Origin: Hankyongella ginsenosidimutans
GTDB taxonomy: Bacteria > Pseudomonadota > Alphaproteobacteria > Sphingomonadales > Sphingomonadaceae
DNA length: 64,000 nt
Reading direction: 5' to 3'
NCBI RefSeq assembly: GCF_005144965.1
Contig: NZ_CP039704.1
Coordinates: 2,278,001 to 2,342,000, forward strand
Positions 11,133 through 21,039 of this stretch are shown here, one piece after another; the first letter of the stretch is position 1; each line of letters begins with the position of its first letter. A model generated the notes under the pieces. That model was given only the letters and a program-made list of their open reading frames with translations, was not told where the DNA came from and ran no database searches. Both the position numbers and the translations under genes were made by a program.

Positions 11133-12166
11133 ATGATGGTGTACGCCGCGATATTTTCTGCGCTGTATGCGGTATTCATTAGCTGGTTTGCCTGGCCTGT
11201 CGGCAACCGTCTGGGATTGCTGGACTACCCGGATCCCTACGGCGGCAGAAAACGGCACGCGATTGTAACGCCGCTCGTTGGCGGGTTGGCGGCGGTGCCG
11301 GTTTTTCTCGTTGCGATGGCCGTCGTCGCGTACGGCATGGAGGGCTCTCAGGCTGTTACACAGCATGCAGTGAGTTCGATGGCGCTTTTGGCCACGTGCC
11401 TGTTTCTCCTCGGCATCTTGGACGACCGTTTCGAGTTGACGCCGCAAATACGACTGCTGGTCACCGTTGGCGCGATCGGGATAGCGGCGACGACGACGCG
11501 CGATCTGTCGCTCGATTTCATTTTTTCTCGTGGCAGCAGCAGCCGGTTTTCATCAGTTCGGTTGCGGTTCTGGTGACGATGGTGAGTATCGTCGGCTTCA
11601 TCAACGCCGTGAACATGGCCGACGGCAAGAACGGCATTGTGATCGGCCTGTGCATCATGTGGACGGGGTGCCTGATCTGGCACGCCACACCAGAATTGCT
11701 CATGCCGTTGGTTTGCCTGTTGATCGCGCTCTGTATCACCCTGGCCTTCAACCTGAAGGGACGCCTGTTCCTGGGAGATGGCGGCAGTTATGGCTTGGCC
11801 TGTATCATCGCCGTGGTGGCCATCAATCTCTACAATCGCAACTTCGACACACTGAGGGCCGACCATGTACTGGTCTGGTTCGCGGTGCCCGTCCTGGATT
11901 GCCTGCGGCTCCTGGTGACGCGCAGCCTGCAGGGACGGTCCCCTTTCGCGGGAGACCGGGAGCATCTGCACCATTATCTGCACCGCACCCTGGGCTGGCC
12001 GCAGGGTTTAATCTATTATTGGGCTTTAGCCGGCATACCCAGTCTTGTAACCCTGCTGCTGCCGCAGGCGGGGTTATTCGCACTCGTGCTGGCAGTCGTC
12101 AGCTACACGATGACGATAGTCGTTTTCCAGCGGATGGGTTCCGAAGCCGGCAGAGTGACTGCTTGA
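11133..12166 (+). CDS. WecA/MraY-family undecaprenyl-phosphate phosphosugar transferase
   Basis: Polytopic membrane enzyme transferring a sugar-1-phosphate from a UDP-sugar to undecaprenyl phosphate, the priming step of polysaccharide synthesis. Family motifs in order: LFLLGILDDRFELTP, NAVNMADGKNGIVIG, NLKGRLFLGDGGSYGL and the His motif GDREHLHHYLHRTLG; about 344 aa with roughly ten hydrophobic helices. One frameshift at 11521-11526 (six T, seven needed). Chosen start ATG 11133; ATG 11136 follows at once. It probably primes the polysaccharide exported by the SLBB protein at 5.8 kb. Confidence 0.87.
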
Positions 12167-12208
12167 CCCACGCAGAAACTGTGGCTATCTGCACCACTCC
12201 ATCGACGA

Positions 12209-12282
12209 TGGGGCGTCGCCAAGCGGTAAGGCAGCGGTTTTGGTACCGCCATTCCCAGGTTCGAATCCTGGCGCCCCAGCCA
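12209..12282 (+). tRNA. tRNA-Gln (TTG anticodon), one base short in the anticodon loop
   Basis: Acceptor stem TGGGGCG/CGCCCCA with encoded CCA, D arm GCCAAGCGGTAAGGC, T arm CCAGGTTCGAATCCTGG. The anticodon arm has stem GCGGT/ACCGC but only six loop bases (TTTGGT) because the T run at 12238-12241 has four T. Bacterial tRNA-Gln(UUG) has five T here and totals 75 nt with CCA; this is 74. The missing T matches the homopolymer losses seen across the window, so the gene is probably normal in the organism. Confidence 0.9.
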
Positions 12283-12298
12283 TCTTCTCGATGATCAA

Positions 12299-12928
12299 TC
12301 AGTTTGCAGGCGGCTGCGTGACATTGCTGCCGCAGGCGTCCTGAGGGTCTGAGCCGTCAGGCGTCAGCAGCGTGAAACTGAGATTCCGGGGCCTTGCGAC
12401 CGCCACCTGCCGGATCGTCTGCTGCTTGAAGACGGCGTTCGGGAAGATCGGGGTGTAATCCAGATACGCCTCGGCGACGATTACGAGCTGGTTCTGGTCG
12501 AGCAGGATACCGCCCGGCAGCTCGACGTCACGATTGGTTGCATTCGAGAGCTGGCTTTTCTCGGTCGTCAAGCCGCCAGTGCAACGCTGCCAGAGGATAA
12601 AGTTTCCAATGCCACTGGCGCCGCCTTGCACAGCGGTGACATAAACACGGCCATCTTCGTCCAGATTGCCGGGCTGCATCAGGATTCTTGCCGCCTCGAG
12701 CGCATCGGACATCTGGGCCTCGGAGGTTCCAGCCTCGGACTGCGCGGTGAGATCGGCCATGGTGGCGGCGGTCCGCGCCACTTTCTGCGTCGCCATGATC
12801 AGAAGCGCCGCATCCGCGGTCATGAGGACGCTGAGCGACAGGAACGGGACGAGCAGCGCGAATTCCACAACCGCCATGCCGCTTTCGTTGCCGCGTAGTG
12901 CCGAGCGCACCCTGTCCATGATCTTCAT
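12299..12928 (-). CDS. TadE/TadG-like pilus assembly protein
   Basis: Intact 209-residue pseudopilin-like protein. After a short basic leader (MKIMDRVRSALRGNESG) comes the prepilin-like Glu and hydrophobic helix (MAVVEFALLVPFLSLSVLM) of TadE-like proteins, then a periplasmic domain with a C-terminal Cys (DACGSNV). It is the last of three codirectional Tad-type genes separated by 9-13 bases. No ATPase, secretin or Flp pilin gene is in the window, so the rest of the Tad machine is encoded elsewhere. Confidence 0.8.
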   Translation of the reverse strand: MKIMDRVRSALRGNESGMAVVEFALLVPFLSLSVLMTADAALLIMATQKVARTAATMADLTAQSEAGTSEAQMSDALEAARILMQPGNLDEDGRVYVTAVQGGASGIGNFILWQRCTGGLTTEKSQLSNATNRDVELPGGILLDQNQLVIVAEAYLDYTPIFPNAVFKQQTIRQVAVARPRNLSFTLLTPDGSDPQDACGSNVTQPPAN

Positions 12929-12941
12929 GACAATACCCCGC

Positions 12942-13526
12942 TCAGCTATCGGAACAATCGATCGGCTCGTTGCGCACGATCGTCGAGGCTTGGAGGACTG
13001 GGTCAGAAAGCTCGATGTATCGAATGGGCGGGACGATGCGCTTCAGGTAAAATTTGGCCGTATACATCACAATACCGCCCGGCCCGCCGGCATCGTCGAT
13101 CTGCCCCGGGTCGTCATCCCATTCGCTGTTCTGGATGAAGATGTCGTCGAACGGCTCGCCCTGGTCGTATTTCCCATTGCCATTGATGTCCGTGAACGGT
13201 TCCGGCGGGTGCACGGAATTGAAGTTGGCGTAGGATTTCAAGGTGATCTCGGGGTCCTCGATCTGAAGAAAACCCTTCATGCTCTCGGTGATGCTGTCTT
13301 TGATGGTCTGCACGCGGGCTTCGTTGTCGATGCAGCCCTTCGATGTCGCGATCGCGTCGCGCGCTGCCTGTGCGACGGCGGCATCAAGCGAGACCTGGGT
13401 GAAGCCCGTGTAGCCGAGGTCGACGATCCCGATCAGAAACGCCAGAAGCACTGGTGCGATGACCGCGAATTCAACCAGCGACGAGCCGCTGTCGTCCCTG
13501 TGCAAGCCGTGCGAGGTTCGCTGCAT
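12942..13526 (-). CDS. TadE-like pseudopilin with an EF-hand-like loop
   Basis: Intact 194-residue protein. N-terminus DDSGSSLVEFAVIAPVLLAF is the TadE processing and helix motif. The periplasmic part includes FTDINGNGKYDQGEPF (about residues 113-128), a DxNxNGxxDxGE calcium-loop pattern like that in dockerins and thrombospondin type-3 repeats. A Cys pair (KGCIDNE and IDCSDS) could form a disulfide. Between the other two Tad genes, spacing 9-13 bp. Confidence 0.8.
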   Translation of the reverse strand: MQRTSHGLHRDDSGSSLVEFAVIAPVLLAFLIGIVDLGYTGFTQVSLDAAVAQAARDAIATSKGCIDNEARVQTIKDSITESMKGFLQIEDPEITLKSYANFNSVHPPEPFTDINGNGKYDQGEPFDDIFIQNSEWDDDPGQIDDAGGPGGIVMYTAKFYLKRIVPPIRYIELSDPVLQASTIVRNEPIDCSDS

Positions 13527-13535
13527 TTCCGGCTC

Positions 13536-15320
13536 CTACTGAACGATGTGCAGAGGAACGAGATCGTAGGCGATGGCCTCGAACGCATCGGAAATTTCCT
13601 GTGCGTTGTAGGTCGCAAAATAGTGGTTATCGCCGCTTGCGCACTGACGATATGTATCCGTCGATGCTTTGAGCGCGATGACGTAAATCTCGACGCCGGT
13701 CGCCTTGGCGGCATTGCAGGCCTTGGCCAGTCGCAGATCCATCGCGGCGTTCACGGTGCTTGAACTCGTCGAATTGACCGCGATCTTGTCTTCGAAGGTA
13801 CCGTAAGGTGTGTAGTTGGTGTCGAGCTTGCCGTTCCAGTAGTTGCCGCTGTCGAACGACTCGATGATGCCATCCGTAAACAACACCAGAATCTGCCGGG
13901 TCGGGTAGTCGTCGGGATGGTTGCGCAGGTCCTTGAACATGTCCTTGGCCTTGAGCATGCGCCATGCCCAGGCGAACCCGACATTGGTCAGTGTACCCGT
14001 GCCAGGGCTGTAGGCCCAGTTTTCGTTCGAGATGTAGGTGCTTACCGTCGTCTTGGTGACGCCCCACTTCGGCGGCAGCGCCTCAGACGGGCAGTGGAAG
14101 TTCGGAGACGCCTTGCTGAGCGTCGAGGTCGTATATTGGTTGGCGCTCACCCAGTCCGTTGCGCCACCGCTTTCGTGTAAAACCTGCGGGCGCTGGAGCT
14201 GGTGCGCTCGAACAAGCCGGACGTCGTGATGTTGATGGTGTTATCCGCCTGAATGAAGCTGGCGCCGCGCGACGCGTAGGCCCGGCGGATCGCTTTGTTC
14301 CAGATATTTCCGGGGTCGGTTGCGAACGCATTGCTTGGCGGCCTGTAGTAGGCTTGATTCCGGTTGCGCGCTGCAACACGGGCGGAAACAGCAGCGGGTC
14401 CCACTTCGGGGCGGCGCTGGTGGCAGGATCCGCCAGATTCATGTCGTAGGCGTTGGCCTCAAGCACGGTGCGATCATTACTGAGGTAGCTCGTCCGCTTG
14501 TTCGGGAAGGATCGCGTTGCGTAATTCGCATTCGGGTCCAGCCAGCCGTCTTCCGCGACGCAGCCCTTCCAGCCCCAGGCGTTCGATACCGTGCGGTCTG
14601 CATAGTCGGCCGCTCTGGAGTAGTTGACGCGGTCGTCTTTCAGCAGGTGGCCGACGTTGGCCATAACGGTAAAGGGAACAATGCCAACCGCCAGATTTTC
14701 GGGCTTGAAGCTGCCATTATAGATGATGTCCGTGAAGGTTTGCGCGGCGTTTTTGACGGCCTGGATACGGGTTAGTCCCCGCCGACATCCGCCGTCGCCA
14801 TCGATCCGGTGTTGTCGATCGCCATCATGATTTCCAGCGCCTGCTTGTCGCCGCGCTCTGCGGTCGCGACGCGCGATTCCGCATTCAAGGTCAACTGCTT
14901 GTAGCTTTCGCCGAAGATCGACATGAACGTCGTTGGTATTGTGATGTTCACCGTGGCCGTCACATCGACCGTCGTGCCTTGTGCGTCCGCCTGGCGCTGG
15001 TCGACAGTGGTGAAGCCATCGATCTTCGCACCGAGGTAGTTTTCCGGAAAATTCGCCTCGAAATAGCGCTCGAGCGTCGCATCCCGTTCCGACTGCGTGG
15101 CCGCGGACGTTGCAGATGCCAGCAGCGCCAGATCGAGCGCGGACTTGACGCGCTGCTGCACCATGTAAGCACGGCCCGCATCGACAGAGAGGCCGATCGC
15201 GCCCATGACCGGAATAATGGACGCTGCAAAGAGCGGGAGCGTCGACCCCGCGCGATCCCTGAGTATGGCTCTGAAACCACCAGGGAAATACCGCCGAAGA
15301 GGATTCGCCGTCATCATCAC
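13536..15320 (-). CDS. TadG-like pilus assembly protein with von Willebrand A domain
   Basis: About 594 residues. It starts with the Tad-type helix (GSTLPLFAASIIPVMGAIGL) and a pilus-helix segment (VDAGRAYMVQQRVKSALDLA), then a vWA domain whose metal site motif is AIDNTGSM, continuing to the second half (RQILVLFTDGIIESFDSG and later EIYVIALKAST). Frameshifts near 14775 (ADVGGD-), 14390 and 14155. Proteins of this type anchor or organise Tad pili in the inner membrane or periplasm. First gene of the three-gene set; a possible CtrA-type sequence lies upstream. Confidence 0.8.
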
Positions 15321-15387
15321 CGCCTCGAGTTCGCTGGCCGCATTAGACTTCGCGCGACCATATCCCTCAGGCGATTACTGTACTCAG

Positions 15388-15433
15388 CGTTAACGTCTTG
15401 CTAAGAAAATCTCTTAAAATATTGAGTTAACGC
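15388..15433 (-). promoter_or_regulatory. GTTAAC inverted repeat and CtrA-like half-box upstream of tadG
   Basis: GCGTTAAC near 15388 and GTTAACGC near 15426 form an 8-bp inverted repeat with an AT-rich spacer. Inside is TTAA-N7-CTAA (15390-15404), one mismatch from the CtrA consensus TTAA-N7-TTAA. It lies about 70 bp upstream of the tadG-like start and just downstream of the mlaA stop. The assignment is by pattern only. Confidence 0.3.
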
Positions 15434-15438
15434 AAAAA

Positions 15439-16432
15439 TCACTCCGAAATACAATCGGAATGCAGTTCGGGATTATAATATACCGGCTCCATAATGTCTT
15501 CCGCGTAAGCGATTACCTGCTGTTGCGTACTGGATTGCAAAGGATGCTCGCCATCCTGTGGTGCGGCGGGAGCCGTATCCTCAAGAAATTCATCGTCGGC
15601 GGGAATGGTGATCGTCGACTCTCCGTCTTTCACCAGAAAGCGGCGCTGCTGAATATAAGCGGACCGCAGGGCGACGTATGGGTCGCTGCTGGTCTCAAGC
15701 AGCTTATCGACGCTATCGAGCGCGCGCGTGCGCAAGTCGACGATCTGCAGGCCGGTGAGGCCGTAGTCGATGGAATTGGCGACCGCGCGGGACAGCACGA
15801 CGTTTGACGGACTGCCGAAAGTTTCCGCCACAAACCCGACCAGATCGCGCGGATTGCTCGGCCCGAGGAAGGGCAGCATGAGGAATGGGCCGTCGCCGAC
15901 TCCCACACACCAAGGGTTTGCCCGAAATCTTCTTCCTGTCGTTTGACGCCCCATTGACTGGCCTGGTCGTTGAGGCCGGCGACACCGACGGTCGAATTGA
16001 TCATGAAGCGGCCAAGCGATTTCATGGCCACATCGCCCTTACCCTGGAGCAGGGCGTTCACGAAGGTGAAGGGTTCTTGCAGGTTGTTGAAGCCGTTGGT
16101 GATGCCGCGGCGGATAAAGCCCGGAAGCGCCCAGCGATAGGCCTTGGCGACAGGCTTCAGCAGCACATTGTCGAAACCAGTGTTCACCTTGAAGATGAAG
16201 CGATTGTAGTGCTCGAAAGGATCGCTGATCTCGTCCGGGCTGTTGCGCGTGGCGGTGTCGTTCGCCGACGTGTCCGCCTGCGCCAGGATCAGGGTTCACC
16301 ATTGGCGTCGCGTTCGACTTCGCCGGGAGCGTAGATGCTGGCCGCAGCAAGGCTTGGGCCGGCGGGAAGCGCCAGCAGCAGGCAGACTGCCGCGCAATAT
16401 AACAACCGCGTCTTGTGCCTGTTAACCGCCAT
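15439..16432 (-). CDS. mlaA: MlaA (VacJ) family outer-membrane lipid asymmetry protein
   Basis: Outer-membrane component of the Mla system removing misplaced phospholipid from the outer leaflet. After a signal sequence (LLYCAAVCLLLALPAGPSLA) comes the family core: DPFEHYNRFIFKVNTGFD, FINSTVGVAGL region (MINSTVGVAGLNDQASQWG), EDFGQTLGVW and PFLGPSNPRDLVG. About 331 aa. Breaks near 16290 (a C missing, ANGEP-LILAQ) and near 15900. I see no convincing lipobox, unlike E. coli MlaA, so it may be processed by signal peptidase I. Confidence 0.88.
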
Positions 16433-16506
16433 GATGACCTCCTGGAAATCTCTGGGGCGCGTTCCTGCGCTGGTGAAGGTGTGACCTGCACGCATGCTGA
16501 TGCTTT

Positions 16507-16790
16507 TCAAGCGTTTGTTCGCTGCTGTTCATGGTGCCGGATCACTTCCGTGATGATGAAGCGTAAAACTTCTCAGAAAATTCGGGGTCCAGCTTTGCGC
16601 CCGCCGCCAGAGCCCGCAGGCGCTCGATCTGGCGTGCCTCGCGGTCGACATCCGCGGGCGGCAACCCGTGCTCCGCCTTGTGCGCCCCTACAGCCTGTGT
16701 GATCTTGAACCGTTCCGCCAGCATATAGATCAACGCCGCATCGATATTGTCGATGCTGTCCCGATATGCGGCAAGCACGGCATCGCTCAT
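16507..16790 (-). CDS. Chorismate mutase, AroQ type
   Basis: Converts chorismate to prephenate for Phe/Tyr synthesis. Small all-helical domain of about 94 aa starting MSDAVLAAYRDSIDNIDAAL, with the AroQ hallmarks DNIDAALIYMLAERF, 'ITQAVGAHKAEHGLPPADVD' and Arg-rich REARQIERLR. A T is missing from the run at 16565-16568 (complement AAAA); corrected, the C-terminus reads EKFLRFIITEVIRHHEQ and stops at 16507. Free-standing, not fused to prephenate dehydratase. tyrA lies 23 kb away. Confidence 0.87.
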
Positions 16791-17026
16791 CGCGGCGCTC
16801 CAGGTGGTACGGCCGACGGCGCGTCGGCAGGAACCAGACATTCGCCGCTGATAATCCGCCATGGGCCACTGAGGCAAGCGTCGGCTTTGAACAGACTGTT
16901 TCTGGCGTAACTTGGCGTATTTGCGCTGCGAATATCCGAATGCCGCGCGACCGATTGACCAAGCCCAAGATACTAGCTTGCGCAGCTTGGGCGCGGGTTC
17001 CTATAGGGAAGTAATGGAGAGACGCC

Positions 17027-18046
17027 ATGGACGCTGACGTCCACACCCTCAAGATCAAACGCCCGAGCACGCCATCCGTCGCCAAGCTGCAAGCGCTGGT
17101 CGCGGCGGATATGAATGCCGTCAACCAGACGATCATCGAGCGCATGCAAAGCCCGGTCGTTCTTATCCCGGAACTTGCCGGCCACCTGATCGCCTCTGGC
17201 GGCAAGCGATTGCGCCCGATGTTGACTTTGGGCAGCGCGCGGCTGCTCGGCTACGGCGGCACCCGGCAATTCAGTCTGGCAGCGTGCGTCGAGTTCATCC
17301 ACACCGCGACGCTGCTGCACGATGACGTGGTCGACGGTTCGGACCTGCGCCGCGGTCAGCAGACCGCCAACATCATCTGGGGCAACAAGGCGACGGTGCT
17401 GGTTGGCGATTTCCTGTTCGCGCGCGCGTTCGAGCTGATGGTCGAGGACGGTTCGCTGCGGGTACTGCGCATCCTCAGTCGTGCGGCGGCGACCATTGCG
17501 CAAGGCGAGGTCGACCAACTGACCACGACCGGCAATCTGGACACCACCGAGGACCGTTATCTGGAAGTCATCATCGGCAAGACCGCAGTGTTGTTCGCTG
17601 CGGCCTGCCAGGTCGCGTCCGTAATCGCCGAGCGGGACGATGCGACGGAAGCCGCGCTTGAATCCTACGGCCGCAATCTCGGGATCGCCTTCCAGTTGGT
17701 CGACGATGCGATCGATTATGCCTCCACCGCCGATGTCATGGGCAAGTCCGCAGGGGACGACTTCCGCGAAGGCAAGCTCACGCTACCGGCGATCCTTGCC
17801 TATGCGCGCGGCAACGACGACGAGCGGGCGTTCTGGCGCCGGACGCTGGTCAGGATGGACCGGCAGCCCGGCGACTTCGAGCAGGCCGTCGCGATCATGA
17901 GCCGGCGGCAGGCAGTGACGGATACGCTGAAGCGCGCGCATCTCTACGGCGAGCGGGCGATCGACGCACTGGCCGTCTTCCCGGACAGCGCCGCCAAGGC
18001 TGCGCTCATCGAAGCTGCCGACTTCACCGTTCAGCGCGCCTACTGA
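17027..18046 (+). CDS. Polyprenyl diphosphate synthase (octaprenyl type)
   Basis: Intact 339-residue trans-prenyltransferase making the ubiquinone side chain. First Asp-rich motif LLHDDVVDGSDLRRG and second LVDDAIDYAS, substrate-binding GGKRLRPML, and basic C-terminus. Start ATG 17027 is preceded by a GGAGAG ribosome-binding sequence; a divergent gap separates it from the chorismate mutase. The next gene starts 3 bases after its stop, so the two are likely cotranscribed. IspB-like by length and motif; chain length cannot be fixed. Confidence 0.9.
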   Translation: MDADVHTLKIKRPSTPSVAKLQALVAADMNAVNQTIIERMQSPVVLIPELAGHLIASGGKRLRPMLTLGSARLLGYGGTRQFSLAACVEFIHTATLLHDDVVDGSDLRRGQQTANIIWGNKATVLVGDFLFARAFELMVEDGSLRVLRILSRAAATIAQGEVDQLTTTGNLDTTEDRYLEVIIGKTAVLFAAACQVASVIAERDDATEAALESYGRNLGIAFQLVDDAIDYASTADVMGKSAGDDFREGKLTLPAILAYARGNDDERAFWRRTLVRMDRQPGDFEQAVAIMSRRQAVTDTLKRAHLYGERAIDALAVFPDSAAKAALIEAADFTVQRAY

Positions 18047-18049
18047 GCG

Positions 18050-20482
18050 ATGACCGACCTCCCGGTCGAGGCGGTCCTGCCGCGCCTGCGCGCCGCTCTG
18101 GAAGCGGGCAGCAGCGCGGTCCTGGTGGCGCCGCCGGGCGCTGGCAAGACCACGCGCGTGCCGCTTGCCCTGCTCGATGCACCGTGGCGCGAAAACCGCA
18201 AACTGATCGTGCTCAGCCCGCGTCGGCTGGCAGCCAGGGCCGCGGCGGAACGCATGGCGGCGACCCTTGGCGAGCCGGTGGGAGAGACTGTCGGTTACCG
18301 GGTACGCATGGAGCAACGCGTGTCGGCGCGCACCGCGATCGAGGTGGTGACCGAAGGCGTGTTCACCCGGCGCATCCAGGCGGACCCGGAGCTGGCCGAT
18401 ACGGCCGCCGTCCTGTTCGACGAGGCGCACGAACGCGCGCTGGAGGCTGATCTCGGCCTGGCACTGGCGCTTGATGCCCAGGCCGCGTTACGCCCGGATT
18501 TGCGGCTGCTGCCGATGTCGGCGACCTTGGATGGCGCGCGGGTTGCTGCACTTCTCGGCGATGCGCCGGTGATCGAGTCGCAAGGGCGCATGTTCCCGAT
18601 CGAGACGCGCTACCGGCCCAGAAACGCGGAAGATCGACTGGAGAATGCGGTTGCGGACGCCGTGCTGGCGGCGCTGCGCGAAGAGCCGGGCAGCCAGCTT
18701 GTCTTTCTGCCGGGTGCCGGCGAGATCGCCCGTACAGCGGAGCGGCTGGCACCAAAGCTGGACGCGATGGGTATCGCGCTCTACCCGCTTCACGGTTCGC
18801 TGGAGCCGGCCGAGCAGCGCGCAGCGATTGCGCCCGGGCCGCGCAAGGTCGTGCTGGCGACTGCGATCGCCGAGACCAGCCTGACAATCGAGGGCGTGCG
18901 GGTGGTGATCGACAGCGGGCTGGCGCGGCGACCGCGCTACGACCCGTCGCTCGGGTTGACCCACCTGGTGACCGAGCGGGTGTCCCAGGCTGCTGCAGAC
19001 CAGCGCCGGGGCCGCGCCGGGCGTCTGGAGCCGGGTGTGTGCATACGGCTGTGGGAAGAGGGCAGACCCGCGCGCTGCCGGCGTTCGACCCGCCGGAAAT
19101 CCGCGAGGCGGATCTGTCCGGCCTGCTGCTGGACCTTGCGGTCTGGGGCGTGCGCGATCCGCTCAGCCTCAAGTGGCAGGACCCGCCGCCGGCGGCCGCC
19201 TTGCAGGAAGCGCGCAGCCTGCTCGAGGCGCTGGGGCGTTGGCGCCGGACGGTGCCGTCACCGCCCACGGCCGCACGCTTGCCGAGCTGCCGCTGCCGCC
19301 GCGGCTTGCGCATATGCTGGCGGCGTCCGGCGAGGATGCGCCGCTTGCCGCCCGCATCGCCATGATCCTGACGGAGCGGGGCCTGGGCGGGCGCGACACC
19401 GACCTGCGCCATCGTCTGCGTGCCGCCGAGCGGGATCGCAGCCCGCGGGCGCAACAGGCGCTGAGGCTGGCCGGACGCTGGGCGGCGCTGGTCGGCGGCG
19501 GCGCGGCACCGGACCCGGACGATGCCGGTCGGGCGCTGGCACTCGCCTATCCGGAGCGGATTGCCCGTCAGCGCGGGGCAGGGCGCAGCACCTATCTGAT
19601 GGCGAACGGTCGTGCCGCGAGCCTGGACGCCGCCGACCCGCTGGCGCGGGAACCCTGGCTGGCGGTTGCGGAAGTCACGGGACGCGCTGACCGATCCACC
19701 ATTCTGCTGGCGGCGCCGATCGCTGTTGCCGACGACGACCCACGCATCATCGAGCAGGAGGACGTCACGCTCGATCCGCGCACCGGCAGTGTGCGCGCCG
19801 CGCGGGTGCGGCGGCTCGGGGCAATAGCCCTTGCCGAAAAGCCGATCCTCAACCCTGATCCAATGCTGGTGCAGCAGGCCCTGATCGAGGGGCTTGCCGG
19901 CCCTGCGTTCAGCGTACTTGGCTGGACCGAGGCGCTGATGCGCCTGCGGGCGCGCGTCAACTTCCTGCATGCGCGCAGTCCCGAGCACTGGCCGGACTGG
20001 TCGGACGATGCGTTAAAGGCGGCGCTGGCGGATTGGCTGGGGCCGTATCTGGCGGGCGTACGCCGGCTCGACCAGATAGCACCCGATATGCTGCGCCAGG
20101 CGCTTGAGGGCAGCCTCGACCGTGAACAGCGCCGCGCGCTCGCGACTCTGGCGCCGGATCGGCTGGAGACGCCGGCCGGCACCAGCCACGCGATCGACTA
20201 CACGGCCCAGGGCGGCCCGGCAGTCGAAGTCCGGGTGCAGGAGCTGTTCGGGCTCACGGTGCATCCCATGGCGGGCGGCGAGCCCCTGACTCTGGTGCTG
20301 CTCTCCCCGGCCACAAGCCGATCCAGACCACGCGGGACCTGCCCGGGTTCTGGCGCGGCTCCTGGGCCGAGGTGAAGACGGAGATGAAGGGCCGCTACCC
20401 CAAGCATGTCTGGCCGGACGATCCAGCGATCGCCACCGCCACCACCCGCGCCAAGCCGCGGGGACATGAGCGGAGGGCCTGA
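18050..20482 (+). CDS. hrpB: ATP-dependent helicase HrpB
   Basis: DExH-box helicase of about 811 aa. Motif [21 protein letters not shown] box [16 protein letters not shown], motif [12 protein letters not shown], motif [14 protein letters not shown], and the HrpB-specific C-terminal domain ([17 protein letters not shown], then [15 protein letters not shown] and [12 protein letters not shown]). Frameshifts near 19065, 19240 and 20312 (the last lacks two bases, SPA-GHKPIQ). The cellular role of HrpB is poorly defined. Start ATG 18050 follows the prenyl synthase stop. Its stop codon falls in a palindromic repeat. Confidence 0.9.
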
Positions 20483-20527
20483 TCGGTTGAGGCGGAAAGC
20501 ATGATGGCTTCAACCTCAACCGGTCAG
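20479..20527. repeat. Palindromic (REP-like) repeat at the hrpB stop
   Basis: CTGATCGGTTGAGG (20479-20492) pairs with CCTCAACCGGTCAG (20514-20527) with one mismatch, and inner bases GAAAGC/GCTTC extend the stem. The hrpB TGA lies inside the left arm. There is no T run directly after it, so it resembles a REP-type palindrome more than a simple terminator, though it may still stop readthrough toward the convergent cytochrome gene. Confidence 0.65.
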
Positions 20528-20557
20528 ACTCCAGGGTAGTATTTTTATCGTTTGGCT

Positions 20558-20948
20558 TTATCTCGATGCTGACGGTTTAGCCGGGCTGTTCGCCGCCAGA
20601 TAGGCAATGATATCCTTGCGGTCTGTCGCGTCGGCAACCCGGAAGCCCATGGCCGTCCCCGGAGCCAGCTTGGCGGGTGCTGTCAGCCAGGCGTCAAGGA
20701 GCGCCTCATCCCAGATGAAGTTCTTGGCGGCCAGCGCTTTGCTGTAGCGATACCCCGCAACTGTAGCGACCTTACGACCGACAACGCCGCGGTGCATCGG
20801 CCCGACCCGGTTCTTGTCGAGCGAGTGGCAGCCACCGCAGCGTGCTTCGTAAAGTCTCTCGCCGCGCTGACTGTCCTGAGCATGGGCATCAACCGAATAG
20901 AATACCGCGCTAAGAAGCAGGAAGAGACCAAAGTGCGGCGGCGATCAT
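20558..20948 (-). CDS. Small class I c-type cytochrome
   Basis: Periplasmic electron carrier of about 129 aa. Signal peptide (FGLFLLLSAVFYSVDAHAQD), haem attachment motif CGGCH in 'EARCGGCHSLDKNRVGPMHR', and a distal axial Met in PGTAMGFRVADATD, followed by a terminal helix (DIIAYLAANSP). The start ATG at 20948 (MIAA...) needs one base restored near 20932 to join the signal-peptide frame. No oxidase or partner enzyme is adjacent. Confidence 0.8.
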
Positions 20949-21039
20949 CCTCGGCCCATGCTTGATTGCGGGGCGTGCCTTCGACGGACGCCCCCGGTGG
21001 CCTGGCAACATCAGATAGCGCCAGGAAGCGGAATACAGA

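Noticed and set aside
18363-19988. Long minus-strand ORF (541 codons) opposite hrpB
   Set aside because: Shadow frame in GC-rich DNA: Arg/Pro/Ala-rich translation with no family motifs, opposite a clear gene. The same applies to 36318-37772 minus, 23009-24151 plus and 44823-46382 plus.
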